DNA of 36,954 bases from Deltaproteobacteria bacterium (GTDB lineage Bacteria; Desulfobacterota; Desulfobulbia; Desulfobulbales; VMSU01): NCBI GenBank assembly GCA_021789795.1, contig JAJYJA010000002.1:1-36954 (forward strand), written 5' to 3'. Both the position numbers and the translations under genes were made by a program. The notes under the pieces were generated by a model, which worked only from the letters and a program-made list of their open reading frames with translations, was not told the DNA's origin and searched no databases. Every line of letters begins with the position of its first letter. Positions within the stretch are counted from its first letter, which is position 1. Below are positions 17,552-27,149 of the stretch, piece after piece.

Positions 17552-18558
17552 CCCCAATCCTCCTCCCGCATCGTCATCTCCCCGAGCAGCAGCAAGAGCG
17601 CGGCCAGCAGGAAGAACTGAAACTTCTCCTGGAAACGGGTCACGGTCTTGGCCGCCAATCGTCTCTTGCCGGCGTTCATGATCAGTTCCTGATAGACTTG
17701 GCCCAGGTTGATGTTGCCGGTCGCCACCGGCAGGTAACGGCCTCCGGGGGTGGCCTCGGCCATCTGCCGCAGGACGGGGCCGTCGAGCTTGCTCCACACC
17801 TCCTGGCCCTGGTACTTGAGGAAGGTCTGCCGACCCTGATCGTCGGTGACCGGGATGCGCGCCCCCTCCTTCTCGTCTCCCAGGCCGATGACGATCAGCC
17901 TTACCCCCCGCTCTCCGGCGGCCTTGGCCGCCTCCAGCGGATAGCTGCCATGATCCTCGCCGTCGGTGATCAGGATCACATCCTGGTATCGCTGGGCCTG
18001 GTTGTCCAAGACATCGTGCAGCACGGTCCGCAGGGCGTCGCCGATCTTGGTGCCGCCTCGGGAGACCGAGTCCGGCCCCACCCCCTCCAGGGCCAGGCGG
18101 AAGAAACCGTAATCCAGGGTCAGCGGACATTTGACCACCGCCTGACCGGCAAAGGCCACCAGGGCCACCCGGTCGCCCCGCAGCCGGTCGATCACATCCG
18201 AGATGGCGAGCTTGGCGTGCTCCAGGCGGCTGGGGGCCAGGTCTGGGGCCAGCATACTCCTCGACACGTCAAGCAGGAAGACCACGTCCCGGCCCGAGCG
18301 CCTAACCGTCGTCTCCCGACGGTTCCAGGCCGGCCGGGCCAGGGCCACGATCAGCAGGGCCAGGGCCAGGAAGAAGAGGCCCGCCCTGCCCAACCGCCTG
18401 CCGCCCCTGGGCAGGAGATGATCCCGCATCCCTGCATCGACGAAACGGGCCAGGGCCGCCCGCCGCTGGGCCGCCGCGTACCAGTAAAGCCCGGCCAGCA
18501 AGGGCAGCAGGAGCAGCAGGGCCAGACGGCCCGCCGCGTACCAGTGGCCGCCGTTCAC
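17548..18558 (-). CDS. batB: BatB: membrane-anchored von Willebrand factor A protein
   Basis: In this 336-residue protein two N-terminal helices (about 10-27 and 57-75) are followed by a vWA domain (about 88-290) and a C-terminal helix (about 310-328). The metal-ion-dependent adhesion site is intact: DVSRS (DxSxS), a Thr in RGGTKIGDAL and Asp in ILITDGEDHGS. ARPAW after the second helix is the usual Bat motif. The gene is joined to its neighbours on both sides by ATGA overlaps. It probably pairs with BatA in the membrane and is remodelled by the MoxR ATPase of the operon. Confidence 0.92.
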   Translation of the reverse strand: MNGGHWYAAGRLALLLLLPLLAGLYWYAAAQRRAALARFVDAGMRDHLLPRGGRRLGRAGLFFLALALLIVALARPAWNRRETTVRRSGRDVVFLLDVSRSMLAPDLAPSRLEHAKLAISDVIDRLRGDRVALVAFAGQAVVKCPLTLDYGFFRLALEGVGPDSVSRGGTKIGDALRTVLHDVLDNQAQRYQDVILITDGEDHGSYPLEAAKAAGERGVRLIVIGLGDEKEGARIPVTDDQGRQTFLKYQGQEVWSKLDGPVLRQMAEATPGGRYLPVATGNINLGQVYQELIMNAGKRRLAAKTVTRFQEKFQFFLLAALLLLLGEMTMREEDWG

Positions 18559-19613
18559 GGCAGCCTCCGGAAGAGGGTACAGCGCAGGACGGCCTCCAGC
18601 AGCAACAGGATCAGGGCGGCGGCCGCCAGGGGGACAAAATACTCCCGGTAGTCGAGGTAGCGCACGCTCTCCACCTCGCTCTTCTCCAGATGATCGATCT
18701 CCCGGTACACCGCCCGCAGGGCCTGGCCGTCCTGGGCCATCCAGAAGCTACCGCCGGTGATCTTGGCAATCTGCTCCAGGGTCTGGCGGTCCACCCCCTC
18801 GCCGGTGCGCACCAGTTGGGTGCCGAACAGGGTATCCACCTTGACCACCCCGTCGCCGCCCACCCCGATGGCATAGATCTTGATCCCCCACTTCTTGGCC
18901 AGTTGGGCGGCCTCCTCCGGGGCATAACGCCCGGCGTTGTTCTGGCCGTCGGTCAGGAGGATGATAATCTTGCTCTTGATGGTATAGGTCTTGCCGCCCT
19001 CGCCGACCTGCCGGGCCAGGGTCTGCTCGGCGGTGTGCAGCCGGGCGGCGGCCAGGGCGATGGCGTCGCCGATGGCGGTGCGGTTGTTGGGGCTGTCCTG
19101 GGCCGCCACCCGGATGGTCTTGATGAACCCGGCCAGAACCCCGTGGGCCAGGGTCAAGGGGCAGACGGTCTCGGGGTAGCGGTCGAAGCTGACCATGCCG
19201 ATCAGATCGGCGGGCCGGCCCTTGAGCTCGCGCCGGTTGCCGTTCACGAACTCGGCAAACACCTGTTTCACCACCTCCAGGCGGCTCGACTTCCGACCCT
19301 CGAAGTTCATCTCGTTACCCATGCTGCCGGAACGATCCACCACCATCTCAATCGCCACCCCCCGGCTTACGTCCCGCACCTTCTCGATCCCCGCCTGGGG
19401 CCGGGCCAGGGCCACGATCAGCAGGATCAAGGCCAGGAGGCGGAGATAGACCGGCAGACGACGCAGGCGCAGCCGCCAGGAGACCGCCTCCGTGGGCAGC
19501 AGCAGTCCCAGATCGGAGAACAGCAGCCCCCTCCCCCTCCCGCGCCGCCAGAGCAGTCCCAGGCCGGGCAAGACCAGCAAGCCCAACAGGGCCAGGGGGG
19601 TGGCGAACCTCAT
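18555..19613 (-). CDS. batA: BatA: membrane-anchored von Willebrand factor A protein
   Basis: The product is 352 residues from the ATG at 19613, chosen because it forms an ATGA overlap with the stop of the upstream gene. Two N-terminal helices lead to ARPQAG and then a vWA domain (about 90-300) with an intact metal site (VVDRSGSMG, DSPNNRTAIGDA, LLTDGQNNAG). A final helix (about 325-345) ends the chain. This is the standard aerotolerance operon protein BatA. The two vWA proteins side by side are characteristic of Bat operons. Confidence 0.92.
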   Translation of the reverse strand: MRFATPLALLGLLVLPGLGLLWRRGRGRGLLFSDLGLLLPTEAVSWRLRLRRLPVYLRLLALILLIVALARPQAGIEKVRDVSRGVAIEMVVDRSGSMGNEMNFEGRKSSRLEVVKQVFAEFVNGNRRELKGRPADLIGMVSFDRYPETVCPLTLAHGVLAGFIKTIRVAAQDSPNNRTAIGDAIALAAARLHTAEQTLARQVGEGGKTYTIKSKIIILLTDGQNNAGRYAPEEAAQLAKKWGIKIYAIGVGGDGVVKVDTLFGTQLVRTGEGVDRQTLEQIAKITGGSFWMAQDGQALRAVYREIDHLEKSEVESVRYLDYREYFVPLAAAALILLLLEAVLRCTLFRRLP

Positions 19614-20641
19614 CTTCCGGCCCCCGTCCCGGCCCCATCCTCCCGGGGCTCGGTCTGGCCGACGAAGCGGCGGCACAGCGCCAGGGCCGCCTCCGCCTCC
19701 AGGCGGGAGGGGAGACGGTTGGCGAATTTCACCAGATCGCAACCGGCCAGAAACTCGGCCAGCAGCCGGGCGTTGGCCGGCTCGGCCATCGGCCCGCCCC
19801 GCAGCTCCCGCAACTCTTGAAGAAACTCCTCGGTGGTCCGCTCCGGGGCCTTGAGCCCGAAACGGGCCTCGACGTAGCGGCGCAGGATATTTGACAACCG
19901 GTCGTAGAAGGTCTGGCCCTCGCCCCGGCCCAGGAGGTCTGCGGCCAGCAGCTCGTCCAAGGCCCGATAAGCGGCCAGATGCGGGGGCAGCAGCGGCGGC
20001 AGGCGTTTACTTCGCCGCCGCCAGCGCCGCAGACCCCAGAGCCCGGCCCACAGCAGCCCCGCCATCGCTAGCCCCAGCCCGGCAAGCAGCCAGGGAGAAA
20101 ACGGCGGGAGGACGGGAGGGGCGATATCGGTGAGCTTGGCACCCTGCTCGCCCGGGGCGAGCAGGGAATCAACCCGCACCACCAGCGGCTCGCTGCTGAC
20201 CGTGGCCGCCGGGGCGCCGCCCTGGCCCCAGGCCTCGACCGTCAGGGCCGGGATCCGCCACTCGCCGGGGGCCTGGGGATCGAGCAGCAGCCGGAAGTTC
20301 ACCCGCACCTTGCCCTCGCCAGCCATTTCGGGAGGTGATTGGGAGGAAGAGATGACGCTCAGCCCCGGCAGATCGGGGAGTTTGGCCAGGCGCAGGGAGT
20401 ACGATTCGGCGGCCTCGGCCCGCAGCTCAAGGTGCAGGTGCTCGGCCACCGTCAACCGCTGGCGGTCGAGGGTCAGGGTGAGGGCCAAGGGGCCGTTTTT
20501 GAACTCCCGGCTGACCGCCGGCCTCCTGGCCACCGCCGGAGCCGGCTGTTTGACGCAGGCGCCCAGGGCCAGCAAGGCCGCGGCCATAAGCCAGGAAACA
20601 AGCCACCGCCGCCAGCGGCCCGAGATGCCCGTCTCCCTCAC
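19610..20641 (-). CDS. Lipoprotein with BatD-like and DUF4381-like parts
   Basis: The 343-residue protein has an N-terminal lipobox (LLALGAC) after a basic signal segment. An Ig-like BatD-type periplasmic domain follows (about 45-175; LTLTLDRQRLTVAEHLHLEL). One membrane helix (about 188-208) precedes a basic stretch (RRWRRRSKR) and a helical cytoplasmic domain (about 220-335; AYRALDELLAADLL, FYDRLSNILRRYVEARFG). The last domain resembles DUF4381, a family encoded in Bat operons between the DUF58 and vWA genes. The layout fits. A lipobox combined with a later membrane helix is odd, so either the protein is doubly anchored or the Cys is not lipidated. ATGA overlaps join it to both neighbours. 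Confidence 0.8.
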   Translation of the reverse strand: MRETGISGRWRRWLVSWLMAAALLALGACVKQPAPAVARRPAVSREFKNGPLALTLTLDRQRLTVAEHLHLELRAEAAESYSLRLAKLPDLPGLSVISSSQSPPEMAGEGKVRVNFRLLLDPQAPGEWRIPALTVEAWGQGGAPAATVSSEPLVVRVDSLLAPGEQGAKLTDIAPPVLPPFSPWLLAGLGLAMAGLLWAGLWGLRRWRRRSKRLPPLLPPHLAAYRALDELLAADLLGRGEGQTFYDRLSNILRRYVEARFGLKAPERTTEEFLQELRELRGGPMAEPANARLLAEFLAGCDLVKFANRLPSRLEAEAALALCRRFVGQTEPREDGAGTGAGR

Positions 20642-21530
20642 CGCCGCCGCTCCCGCTGTTTGAAGAAGCGCACCAAATCGTCCACGTAGGAAATCCGCCG
20701 CCCGTCCCCGGCCCGGATAACGATCGGGATATGATCCACGGCCAGCGAGCCGAACAGCCGCTCCAGCCCCCGCCGTCGCTCCTCGCTCCGCCGTTCGTAG
20801 GCCGCCTGAAAGGCGGGATCGGAGGTATCGACCAGCCGGGTGCGTCCGGTCTCGGGATCGGACAGCGCCATCAGCCCCAGCCGGGGCAGGCTCAGCTCGC
20901 GGCGGTCGAGGATGGAGACGGCGATCAGGTCGTGGCGGCGGGCCAGGGAACCCAGGGGCCGGGCGAAGTCCGGGGCCAAGAAATCCGAGAGCAGAAACAC
21001 CACCCCCCGCTTACGGGCCACCCGGCCCAGAAAATCCAGGGTCAAGGCCAGGTCGGTGCCCCGGCCCGCAGGGGAGGCGTCCAGCACCTCCCGGATGATC
21101 CTCAACACGTGCGAGGCCCCCTTGCGGGGCGGAATGAACCTCTCCACCCGCTCGGAAAAGAGGAGGAGTCCCACCTTGTCGTTGTTCCTGATCGCCGAGA
21201 AGGCGAGCAGGGCGCAAAGCTCCGCCGCCACCTCGCTCTTCCGCCTGTTCACCGAGCCGAAGAGCCCGGAGGCGGAGAGATCGACGGCCAGGAATACGGT
21301 CAGTTCCCGCTCCTCGACGTAGCGTTTGACAAAGGGATGGCCGGTGCGGGCGGTGACGTTCCAGTCGATCAGCCGCACCTCGTCGCCAGGCGCGTACTCG
21401 CGCACCTCGTCGAACTCCATGCCCCGGCCCTTGAAGACGCTTAGATACTCGCCGGCCAGGATATCGTCCACCGCCCGCCGGGTAAAAATCTGGATGAACC
21501 GGATCCGGCGGGCCAGTTCGCTGGTCCCGC

Positions 21531-21534
<4 letters not shown>
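20638..21534 (-). CDS. DUF58 domain protein
   Basis: This 298-residue cytoplasmic protein carries the DUF58 signature: GRGMEFDEVREYAPGDEVRLIDWNVTARTGHPFVKRYVEERE (positions about 35-77). After it comes a vWA-like fold with AVDLSASG and LLSDFLAPD. DUF58 proteins are almost always encoded next to MoxR ATPases and are thought to be their substrates or partners. Here the gene overlaps moxR by 4 bp. Biochemical function is not established for the family. Confidence 0.93.
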
Positions 21535-22520
<986 letters not shown>

Positions 22521-22601
22521 GCCTCCCTCCTCACCCAGAAATGGCGCCGTCTGACGCCCCGGTCAACACTCACCGGACGCACCAGACCGCAAACGGAGGC
22601 A

Positions 22602-22629
22602 ATTCTAATCCTACCCCCCGGATTGTCAA
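22602..22629 (-). promoter_or_regulatory. Promoter of the moxR-bat operon (sigma70)
   Basis: On the minus strand there is TTGACA (plus 22624-22629), a 16-bp spacer and TAGAAT (plus 22602-22607), five of six matches to the -10 consensus. It sits in the 134-bp gap between hemY and moxR. A 9-bp inverted repeat (GGCGCCGTC at 22543-22551 and its complement at 22647-22655) brackets it; whether that matters is unknown. Confidence 0.65.
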
Positions 22630-22654
22630 GGGGGCACAAGACAGCTGACGGCGC

Positions 22655-24031
22655 CTAAAAATATACCGCCTTCACCTTGGCCTCGTCCTGACGGCCGGTG
22701 GCCGCGGCCATGGCCAACACCGTGTTTTTGGCCGACCTGATCATGTCGTTCATGCCGATTCCGTCCCAGCCGAAGCCGCAGATCAACAGGCCGGGGAAAT
22801 GCCGCTCCATCTCGGCCCGCCAGGCCAGGAGCCGGGGATGATCCATCTCCAGTTGGGGGATGCCATGCTCGGGCCGCAACACCCGGCTGAACAGGGGAGG
22901 CTCCGGCAGCTCGATCAGTTGGCGCAGGTCTTCATATACCGCGGAGATCAGCTCCTCGTCGTCTAAGGCCAGACGCTCCGGATGCCGCCTGCCGCCCACC
23001 AGGGCCTCGATCAATACCTGGCCTGACGGGGCCCGGTCCGGGAACATGTGGGAGGTGAACATCGCCCCCAAGGTGAAACGCCCCTCCCGCTCGGGGGCCA
23101 GATAGCCAAAGCCGTAAGGCACCTTGGCCCGCCCGGAAAGGCCCATGACCACGTTGACGATCCGCGACACCGGCAGGCAACTGACCGGCGGCGGCCTAAG
23201 GCCGGACAAGAGTTGCAGGCCGCCATTCACCGGCGCCGCCAGCACCACCCGCCCGGCCTCGATCGTCCCCTGGTCGGTGCGCACCCGCCAATCCCCTCCC
23301 CCGCCAGGTTCCAGGCCCTGAACCAGGGTGTTTTGAGCCACCTCCCGCCCTTGGGCGAGGACGGTTATCAGCCGCTCCATGCCGTCCGGAAAGTTAAGCA
23401 TCGACGGCAGCCTCCCCAGGCCCTGGCCCTTGGCCGCCTCCCTCTTCTTGCGGATCAGCCCCCGAATCACCGAGCCCGTGGCAAGCTCCAGCTTGCGGAC
23501 TCCAGGCATCACCGAATCGAGGCAGAGCCTGGTATAATCGCCGGCAAAACTGCCGGTGACCGCGGCATCGACCAGGGGCAAAAGCTCGGGGCCAAAACGA
23601 TGCCTCACCCAGTCGCCGATGGTCATCGCCTCCGGTATTGGCCGCCGCCAGAGGTCGGCCAGGACCCGCAGCTTGCCCCATCCCGAGATCAGAGGGGTGG
23701 TCAGGGCGCTGGCCAGGCTCTGCGGCAGACGCACCAGCCTGCCCCGATGACAGAGGTAACGATAAAAGTCCCCCAGGGGCGCTGCCTGGGCCTCGTTGTA
23801 GAGCCCGGTGTCACGCAACAGTTCCTGGCTCTCCGCGGTGTTGTCGAGAAAGCCATGCGGCCCCCACTCGCCCTGGAATCCCGCCTGCCGGAAGGTCTGT
23901 ACCGCCCCGCCCAGCCGGGGGGCCTTCTCCACCACCAGCAGCGAACGGCCCGGGAGGAGCTTGTCGACAAAATGGGCCACGCTCAACCCCGACAGGCCGC
24001 CGCCGACAATCAGCACGTCATATCTCGCCAT
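22655..24031 (-). CDS. hemY: Protoporphyrinogen/coproporphyrinogen oxidase, HemY type
   Basis: This 458-residue flavoprotein oxidises a porphyrinogen to a porphyrin late in haem synthesis. The N-terminal FAD-binding motif VLIVGGGLSGLSVAHF is followed by VVEKAPRLGGAVQTF. The C-terminal FAD segment ICGFGWDGIGMNDMIRSA is diagnostic for the PPO family. AAGGAG lies seven bases before the ATG. Haem supply matters here because DsrM and DsrJ are haem proteins. HemY enzymes classically use oxygen, so in an anaerobe another electron acceptor is expected. A flavodoxin-like protein is encoded divergently 35 bp away and could be that partner. Confidence 0.88.
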   Translation of the reverse strand: MARYDVLIVGGGLSGLSVAHFVDKLLPGRSLLVVEKAPRLGGAVQTFRQAGFQGEWGPHGFLDNTAESQELLRDTGLYNEAQAAPLGDFYRYLCHRGRLVRLPQSLASALTTPLISGWGKLRVLADLWRRPIPEAMTIGDWVRHRFGPELLPLVDAAVTGSFAGDYTRLCLDSVMPGVRKLELATGSVIRGLIRKKREAAKGQGLGRLPSMLNFPDGMERLITVLAQGREVAQNTLVQGLEPGGGGDWRVRTDQGTIEAGRVVLAAPVNGGLQLLSGLRPPPVSCLPVSRIVNVVMGLSGRAKVPYGFGYLAPEREGRFTLGAMFTSHMFPDRAPSGQVLIEALVGGRRHPERLALDDEELISAVYEDLRQLIELPEPPLFSRVLRPEHGIPQLEMDHPRLLAWRAEMERHFPGLLICGFGWDGIGMNDMIRSAKNTVLAMAAATGRQDEAKVKAVYF

Positions 24032-24066
24032 CGCCTTTCTCCTTGTCAGCCACGCGGCCCCTGATT

Positions 24067-24780
24067 ATGATGGTGGCCGTGAACGACACCCAGGTCAACC
24101 CCACAAAAACAAAAAGAATCCTCATCATCGGCTACTCCTTCAGCGGCCAGACCAGCGGTCTGGTGCGCCAGATCATGGCGGCCTTGCAACAGGCAGGCCA
24201 CGAGGTGGTCAAGGAAAGGCTGACCCCGGACCCGGCCCTGAAGTTTCCCACCAGCTCGATCTGGGCCTGCCTCGCCATGATGCTGACCACCTTCCTGCGG
24301 ATACGCACCCCGATCCAGGCCTTGTCACCCGTCTGTTTCACCGGTTTCGACCTCATCATCCTGGGCGGCCCGACCTGGTCTTACAACCCCAGCGGCCCCA
24401 TCCTCTCCCTGATCGACCGGGATGGGAAGCGGCTGTTTGCCGGCCAGACGGTACTGCCGGTGATCTCCTGCCGGGGTTACTGGCGGATGCACCGCTGGGG
24501 CCTCGTCCGGCTCCTCGTCCGCTCTGGGGCCACGGTCCCCAACTGCATCGTCTTCTCCCACCCCAACCGTGAGCCTTGGCGCACCATCGGCGTCTTTCTC
24601 AAGATCGCCGGCAAGACGCCGGAACGCTGGCCGATCCTGCACCGTCACTACACCCACTTCGGCCACTCCCGCGATCAACAGGACGAGGCGGCCCGGTTCG
24701 GAACCCTGATCGGTCAGGCCTTAAGCCGCAACCAATCCCTGGCCGGGATAGAGTTCCACACCCCCCTCGCCCTGCCCTGA
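24067..24780 (+). CDS. Flavodoxin-like protein, function unknown
   Basis: The 237-residue product starts at the ATG at 24067; ATG at 24070 and GTG at 24079 are alternatives and none has a clear ribosome binding site. The core is a flavodoxin fold: RILIIGYSFSGQTSGLVRQIM matches the FMN phosphate loop, and DLIILGGPTWSYNPSGPI matches the second FMN-contact loop. A hydrophobic stretch (IWACLAMMLTTFL, about 60-72) may contact the membrane. The C-terminal extension is rich in His and Arg (ILHRHYTHFGHSRDQQ). It resembles the dialkylresorcinol-condensing-enzyme-like NAD(P)H:quinone/flavodoxin group more than electron-carrier flavodoxins. Its divergent position next to hemY suggests electron transfer from the porphyrinogen oxidase, as the flavodoxin-fold HemG does in other bacteria, but this is inference. 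Confidence 0.7.
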   Translation: MMVAVNDTQVNPTKTKRILIIGYSFSGQTSGLVRQIMAALQQAGHEVVKERLTPDPALKFPTSSIWACLAMMLTTFLRIRTPIQALSPVCFTGFDLIILGGPTWSYNPSGPILSLIDRDGKRLFAGQTVLPVISCRGYWRMHRWGLVRLLVRSGATVPNCIVFSHPNREPWRTIGVFLKIAGKTPERWPILHRHYTHFGHSRDQQDEAARFGTLIGQALSRNQSLAGIEFHTPLALP

Positions 24781-24789
24781 GGATAGCGG

Positions 24790-25308
24790 CTAGAACTCGA
24801 TCCCCGGCTGGGCCTTGACGCCCTCGGCGTAAGGATGCTTCACCTCCCGCATCTCGGTCACCAGCTCCGCCTCCCGCACCAGGGCCGGGCTGGCGTCGCG
24901 GCCAGTGACCACCAGATGCACCCCCGGCGGCCGACGGCGGATGACCTCTAGGATCCGCCCCTCTGCCACCAGGCCATAGTTGATGACGTAGGTCAGTTCG
25001 TCCAGCACCACCAGGTCGAAGGCCCCGGACATGATCTTCCCCTCCGCCAGCGCCCAACCCTCCTCGGCGGCCCGGCGGCTCTCCTCCGGGCTCTGCTTCC
25101 AGGTGAAGCCGCTGCCCGTCACGTGGAACTCCAGCCCGGCCAGGGACGCACAGGCCTTGGCCTCGCCGGTGGGCCAGCGGCCCTTGATGAACTGCACGAC
25201 GCAGACCGAGAATCCGTGCCCCACGGCCCGCAACGCCTGCCCCAGGGCGGCGGTGGTCTTGCCCTTGCCGTTGCCGGTATAAAGTATGGTCAGCCCCCGT
25301 CGCTCCAT
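24790..25308 (-). CDS. cobO: Cob(I)yrinic acid a,c-diamide adenosyltransferase
   Basis: The 172-residue protein starts at the ATG at 25308; a TTG ten codons upstream is less likely. The P-loop ILYTGNGKGKTTAALGQA near the start is the signature of the CobO/CobA/BtuR family. It transfers the adenosyl group of ATP to the cobalt of corrinoids. Other family features are VVQFIKGRWPTGEA, WALAEGKIMSGAFDLVVLDELTY and EMREVKHPYAEGVKAQPGIEF at the C-terminus. The length is normal. A large perfect hairpin lies 31-70 bases upstream of the start. I found no cobalamin riboswitch box there. It converges with the flavodoxin-like gene with nine bases between. Confidence 0.93.
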   Translation of the reverse strand: MERRGLTILYTGNGKGKTTAALGQALRAVGHGFSVCVVQFIKGRWPTGEAKACASLAGLEFHVTGSGFTWKQSPEESRRAAEEGWALAEGKIMSGAFDLVVLDELTYVINYGLVAEGRILEVIRRRPPGVHLVVTGRDASPALVREAELVTEMREVKHPYAEGVKAQPGIEF

Positions 25309-25339
25309 GTCTTCCAGTCTTTCTTGCCCAGCCCTCAAA

Positions 25340-25379
25340 CGGCAAGAGGGCTTGACTAAAATGCCAAGCCCTCTTGCCG
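25340..25379 (-). terminator. Perfect 15-bp hairpin, probable terminator
   Basis: A stem of 15 bp without mismatch (core GGCAAGAGGGCTTG at 25341-25354, complement at 25365-25378) surrounds a 10-base loop. It lies between the TPR gene end and the cobO start. On the minus strand only GTTTG follows, so it is a weak classical terminator. It could also act as a 5' stabilising or attenuating hairpin of the cobO message. Confidence 0.45.
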
Positions 25380-25425
25380 GTAGTCAGGGGCCAGGTGACG
25401 GGAGGCAGAGGATGCCCCCTCCCGA

Positions 25426-25440
25426 CCATGATTATCATGG
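25426..25440. promoter_or_regulatory. Perfect 15-bp palindrome, possible operator
   Basis: CCATGATTATCATGG has seven-base arms around a single central T, the size of a dimeric repressor site. It lies 15 bp past the TPR stop and about 120 bp upstream of cobO. No regulator can be assigned, and chance is possible. Confidence 0.25.
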
Positions 25441-25455
25441 CAGTTCCGTATGCCC

Positions 25456-26079
25456 CTAGTTCTTTTCCCCTGCCAACTGCCGCTTGGCCTCCTCGATCGC
25501 CTTGCTCACCGGCAACCCGTTGGCAGCGGCCACCCCGGGGTGGGCGTCCTCGAGTTTCTGCCAGACCTTTATCGCCCCCTGGGGGGCGTGCAGGTCGTTG
25601 AACAGCACGATCCCCTTGTTGAACGGCGCCTGCACCTGCTCGGGGTCAACGGCGATGGCACGGTCAAAGGCGGCGAGCGCCTCCTTAAACTGTCCGGCAC
25701 TGCGGTACATCACCCCCAGGTCGGTAAGCACGTTGGGATTCTTGGGATTCAACTTGAGGTACTGGTTGTAGGCGGATATGGCCTTCTGGGACTGATTGGA
25801 ATCAAAGTAGAGATTGCCCAGTTGCACCCAGGCGTCTAGGTCCTTGGGATTGGCCGCCACCTGTTTTTCCAGGACGGCGATGGCCTCGAGGCTCTGAGGA
25901 GGAATCGACGCGGGGCCCGACAGCTGCCCGTTGCCGGGGACGGCGCGCATCTGGCCCGGCGGCGGGGCGGGCATACGCAACGAGCTATACCCCACTCCGA
26001 TCAGAAAACCCGCCACTAGGGCGACCGCCACCGACACCCACAGGGTCTGGGGCCTTATCAAATCCGAATCTTGAGACAT
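25456..26079 (-). CDS. Membrane-anchored TPR protein
   Basis: The 207-residue protein has one N-terminal helix (about 13-33, TLWVSVAVALVAGFLIGVGYS) with a short cytoplasmic head. A Pro-rich linker follows (about 36-60). At least three tetratricopeptide repeats (about 62-165) are visible: AWVQLGNLYFDSNQSQKAISAYNQYLKLNP, then VLTDLGVMYRSAGQFKEALAAFDRAI and a partial third. The topology resembles the NrfG/CcmI-like TPR proteins of cytochrome maturation, but no maturation genes are nearby. The protein is a generic periplasmic scaffold by appearance. GGAG precedes the ATG. It is 28 bp from the Bax-like gene and probably shares its transcript. Confidence 0.85.
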   Translation of the reverse strand: MSQDSDLIRPQTLWVSVAVALVAGFLIGVGYSSLRMPAPPPGQMRAVPGNGQLSGPASIPPQSLEAIAVLEKQVAANPKDLDAWVQLGNLYFDSNQSQKAISAYNQYLKLNPKNPNVLTDLGVMYRSAGQFKEALAAFDRAIAVDPEQVQAPFNKGIVLFNDLHAPQGAIKVWQKLEDAHPGVAAANGLPVSKAIEEAKRQLAGEKN

Positions 26080-26107
26080 GTCGAATCTCCCTCGCGTAAA
26101 CCACCGA

Positions 26108-27124
26108 TCAACCGGTGGTCAGCAGCAGGTTGTCGTAATGGCGCAGGCGGTTTAGGGCGATGATGTGCTTCACCTCATCGATATAACACTGCCGACGCTC
26201 GGAATATGCGGTCAGGCCATCGGCGATGCGCATCGGGTCTAAGGTCTGGCTGCGGATACGCCGCAACTCCTTGTAGGCCGAGGAGCGGTTGAGGTGCAGC
26301 ACGTAGGCCCTAACCGAATCAAGGATGGAGCCAAACTCCATGATCTTGGGGGGGGCGGGGCCGTCATCGCTGGCATACATGCCAAAGAGGTTGTTGGACT
26401 CCAAGGCGTAGTGCGAGCCGCCCCAAGATGACTCCAGCGCCCCCTGGGCCAGGATGAGGCTGGGCGGCAGGACATCGACCATGGCCACCAGATCCACGGC
26501 CCGCTCGGTCTTGTATTTTCTGGTCAACGAGAGGATGAACTTGGTCTTCTCGTGCCCCAGCCGCCGCTGCCAGTCCTTCCGGCCCGGGGCGAAGTTCATC
26601 TTAATGGCCCCGTCGCCAAGTTCGGCAAGGATGGACAGCAATTGCCGCCGCTCCTGCCGCACCTCGTCCAAGACCACCATCACCGTGGGCAACAGGACGT
26701 TGATAAACAACTTCTTGCGGTCCTCGCCGTCCAGGCCGCCGATCTTCTGCGGCATCCGCCCGGCGGCCACCATGGGCATCGCCATCTCCCGGGCCACCCC
26801 CTCGATCCTGGCCGTCTTCAACAACGCCAGCATCTCCTTGTTGATGAGCGGCGGCGAGACCTCCGTCCCCTCGCGGGAGACGGCCAGCAGGGGCGCGACC
26901 GAGGGCCCGGACTCAAACCCAGGGGTAAGACAAGCGGCTGGCCTGAGGCCAACCGTCGGCTCGAAGGTTGCGACCGACGGCCGCCAGTCCCCACCGGAGC
27001 CAAGGCGCAGCGCCAGGAGCATCAGGGCCATCAACGTCCCCTGCCCCACCAAGGACGACCAACGGCCCAGACCGGCAACGGCCCAGACCGCGCACCGATT
27101 TTTTATTACTTTGACCACCGTCAT
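26108..27124 (-). CDS. Bax-like glucosaminidase-domain protein
   Basis: The product is 338 residues from the ATG at 27124, favoured because GGGGA lies upstream; an ATG at 27136 is possible but has no ribosome binding site. One membrane helix (about 20-43) anchors the protein. A divergent middle section (about 75-195) leads to a glucosaminidase domain (about 205-335). The segment LPPSLILAQGALESSWGGSHYALESNNLFGMY contains the catalytic Glu region of the family that includes E. coli Bax and FlgJ. RSSAYKELRRIRSQ and YSERRQCYIDEVKHII also match Bax. It should cut peptidoglycan glycan strands on the periplasmic side. The family is certain, the physiological role is not. Confidence 0.87.
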   Translation of the reverse strand: MTVVKVIKNRCAVWAVAGLGRWSSLVGQGTLMALMLLALRLGSGGDWRPSVATFEPTVGLRPAACLTPGFESGPSVAPLLAVSREGTEVSPPLINKEMLALLKTARIEGVAREMAMPMVAAGRMPQKIGGLDGEDRKKLFINVLLPTVMVVLDEVRQERRQLLSILAELGDGAIKMNFAPGRKDWQRRLGHEKTKFILSLTRKYKTERAVDLVAMVDVLPPSLILAQGALESSWGGSHYALESNNLFGMYASDDGPAPPKIMEFGSILDSVRAYVLHLNRSSAYKELRRIRSQTLDPMRIADGLTAYSERRQCYIDEVKHIIALNRLRHYDNLLLTTG

Positions 27125-27149
27125 TAAGTTCCCCATTTCAGTATCGAAC

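Noticed and set aside
17552..18130. Long N-terminal extension of the BatC frame
   Set aside because: It reads out of frame through batB; the start at 17551 overlaps the batB stop and begins a signal peptide.
22543..22655. 9-bp inverted repeat around the moxR promoter as an operator
   Set aside because: It contains the self-complementary GGCGCC and its arms are about 95 bp apart, so chance is likely in GC-rich DNA.
23638..24066. N-terminal extension of the flavodoxin-like frame
   Set aside because: It lies antisense to hemY and is Pro/Arg-rich; the flavodoxin fold begins right after the ATG at 24067.
25309..25455. Possible cobalamin riboswitch before cobO
   Set aside because: No B12 box or other conserved riboswitch core could be recognised; only the hairpin and palindrome are present.
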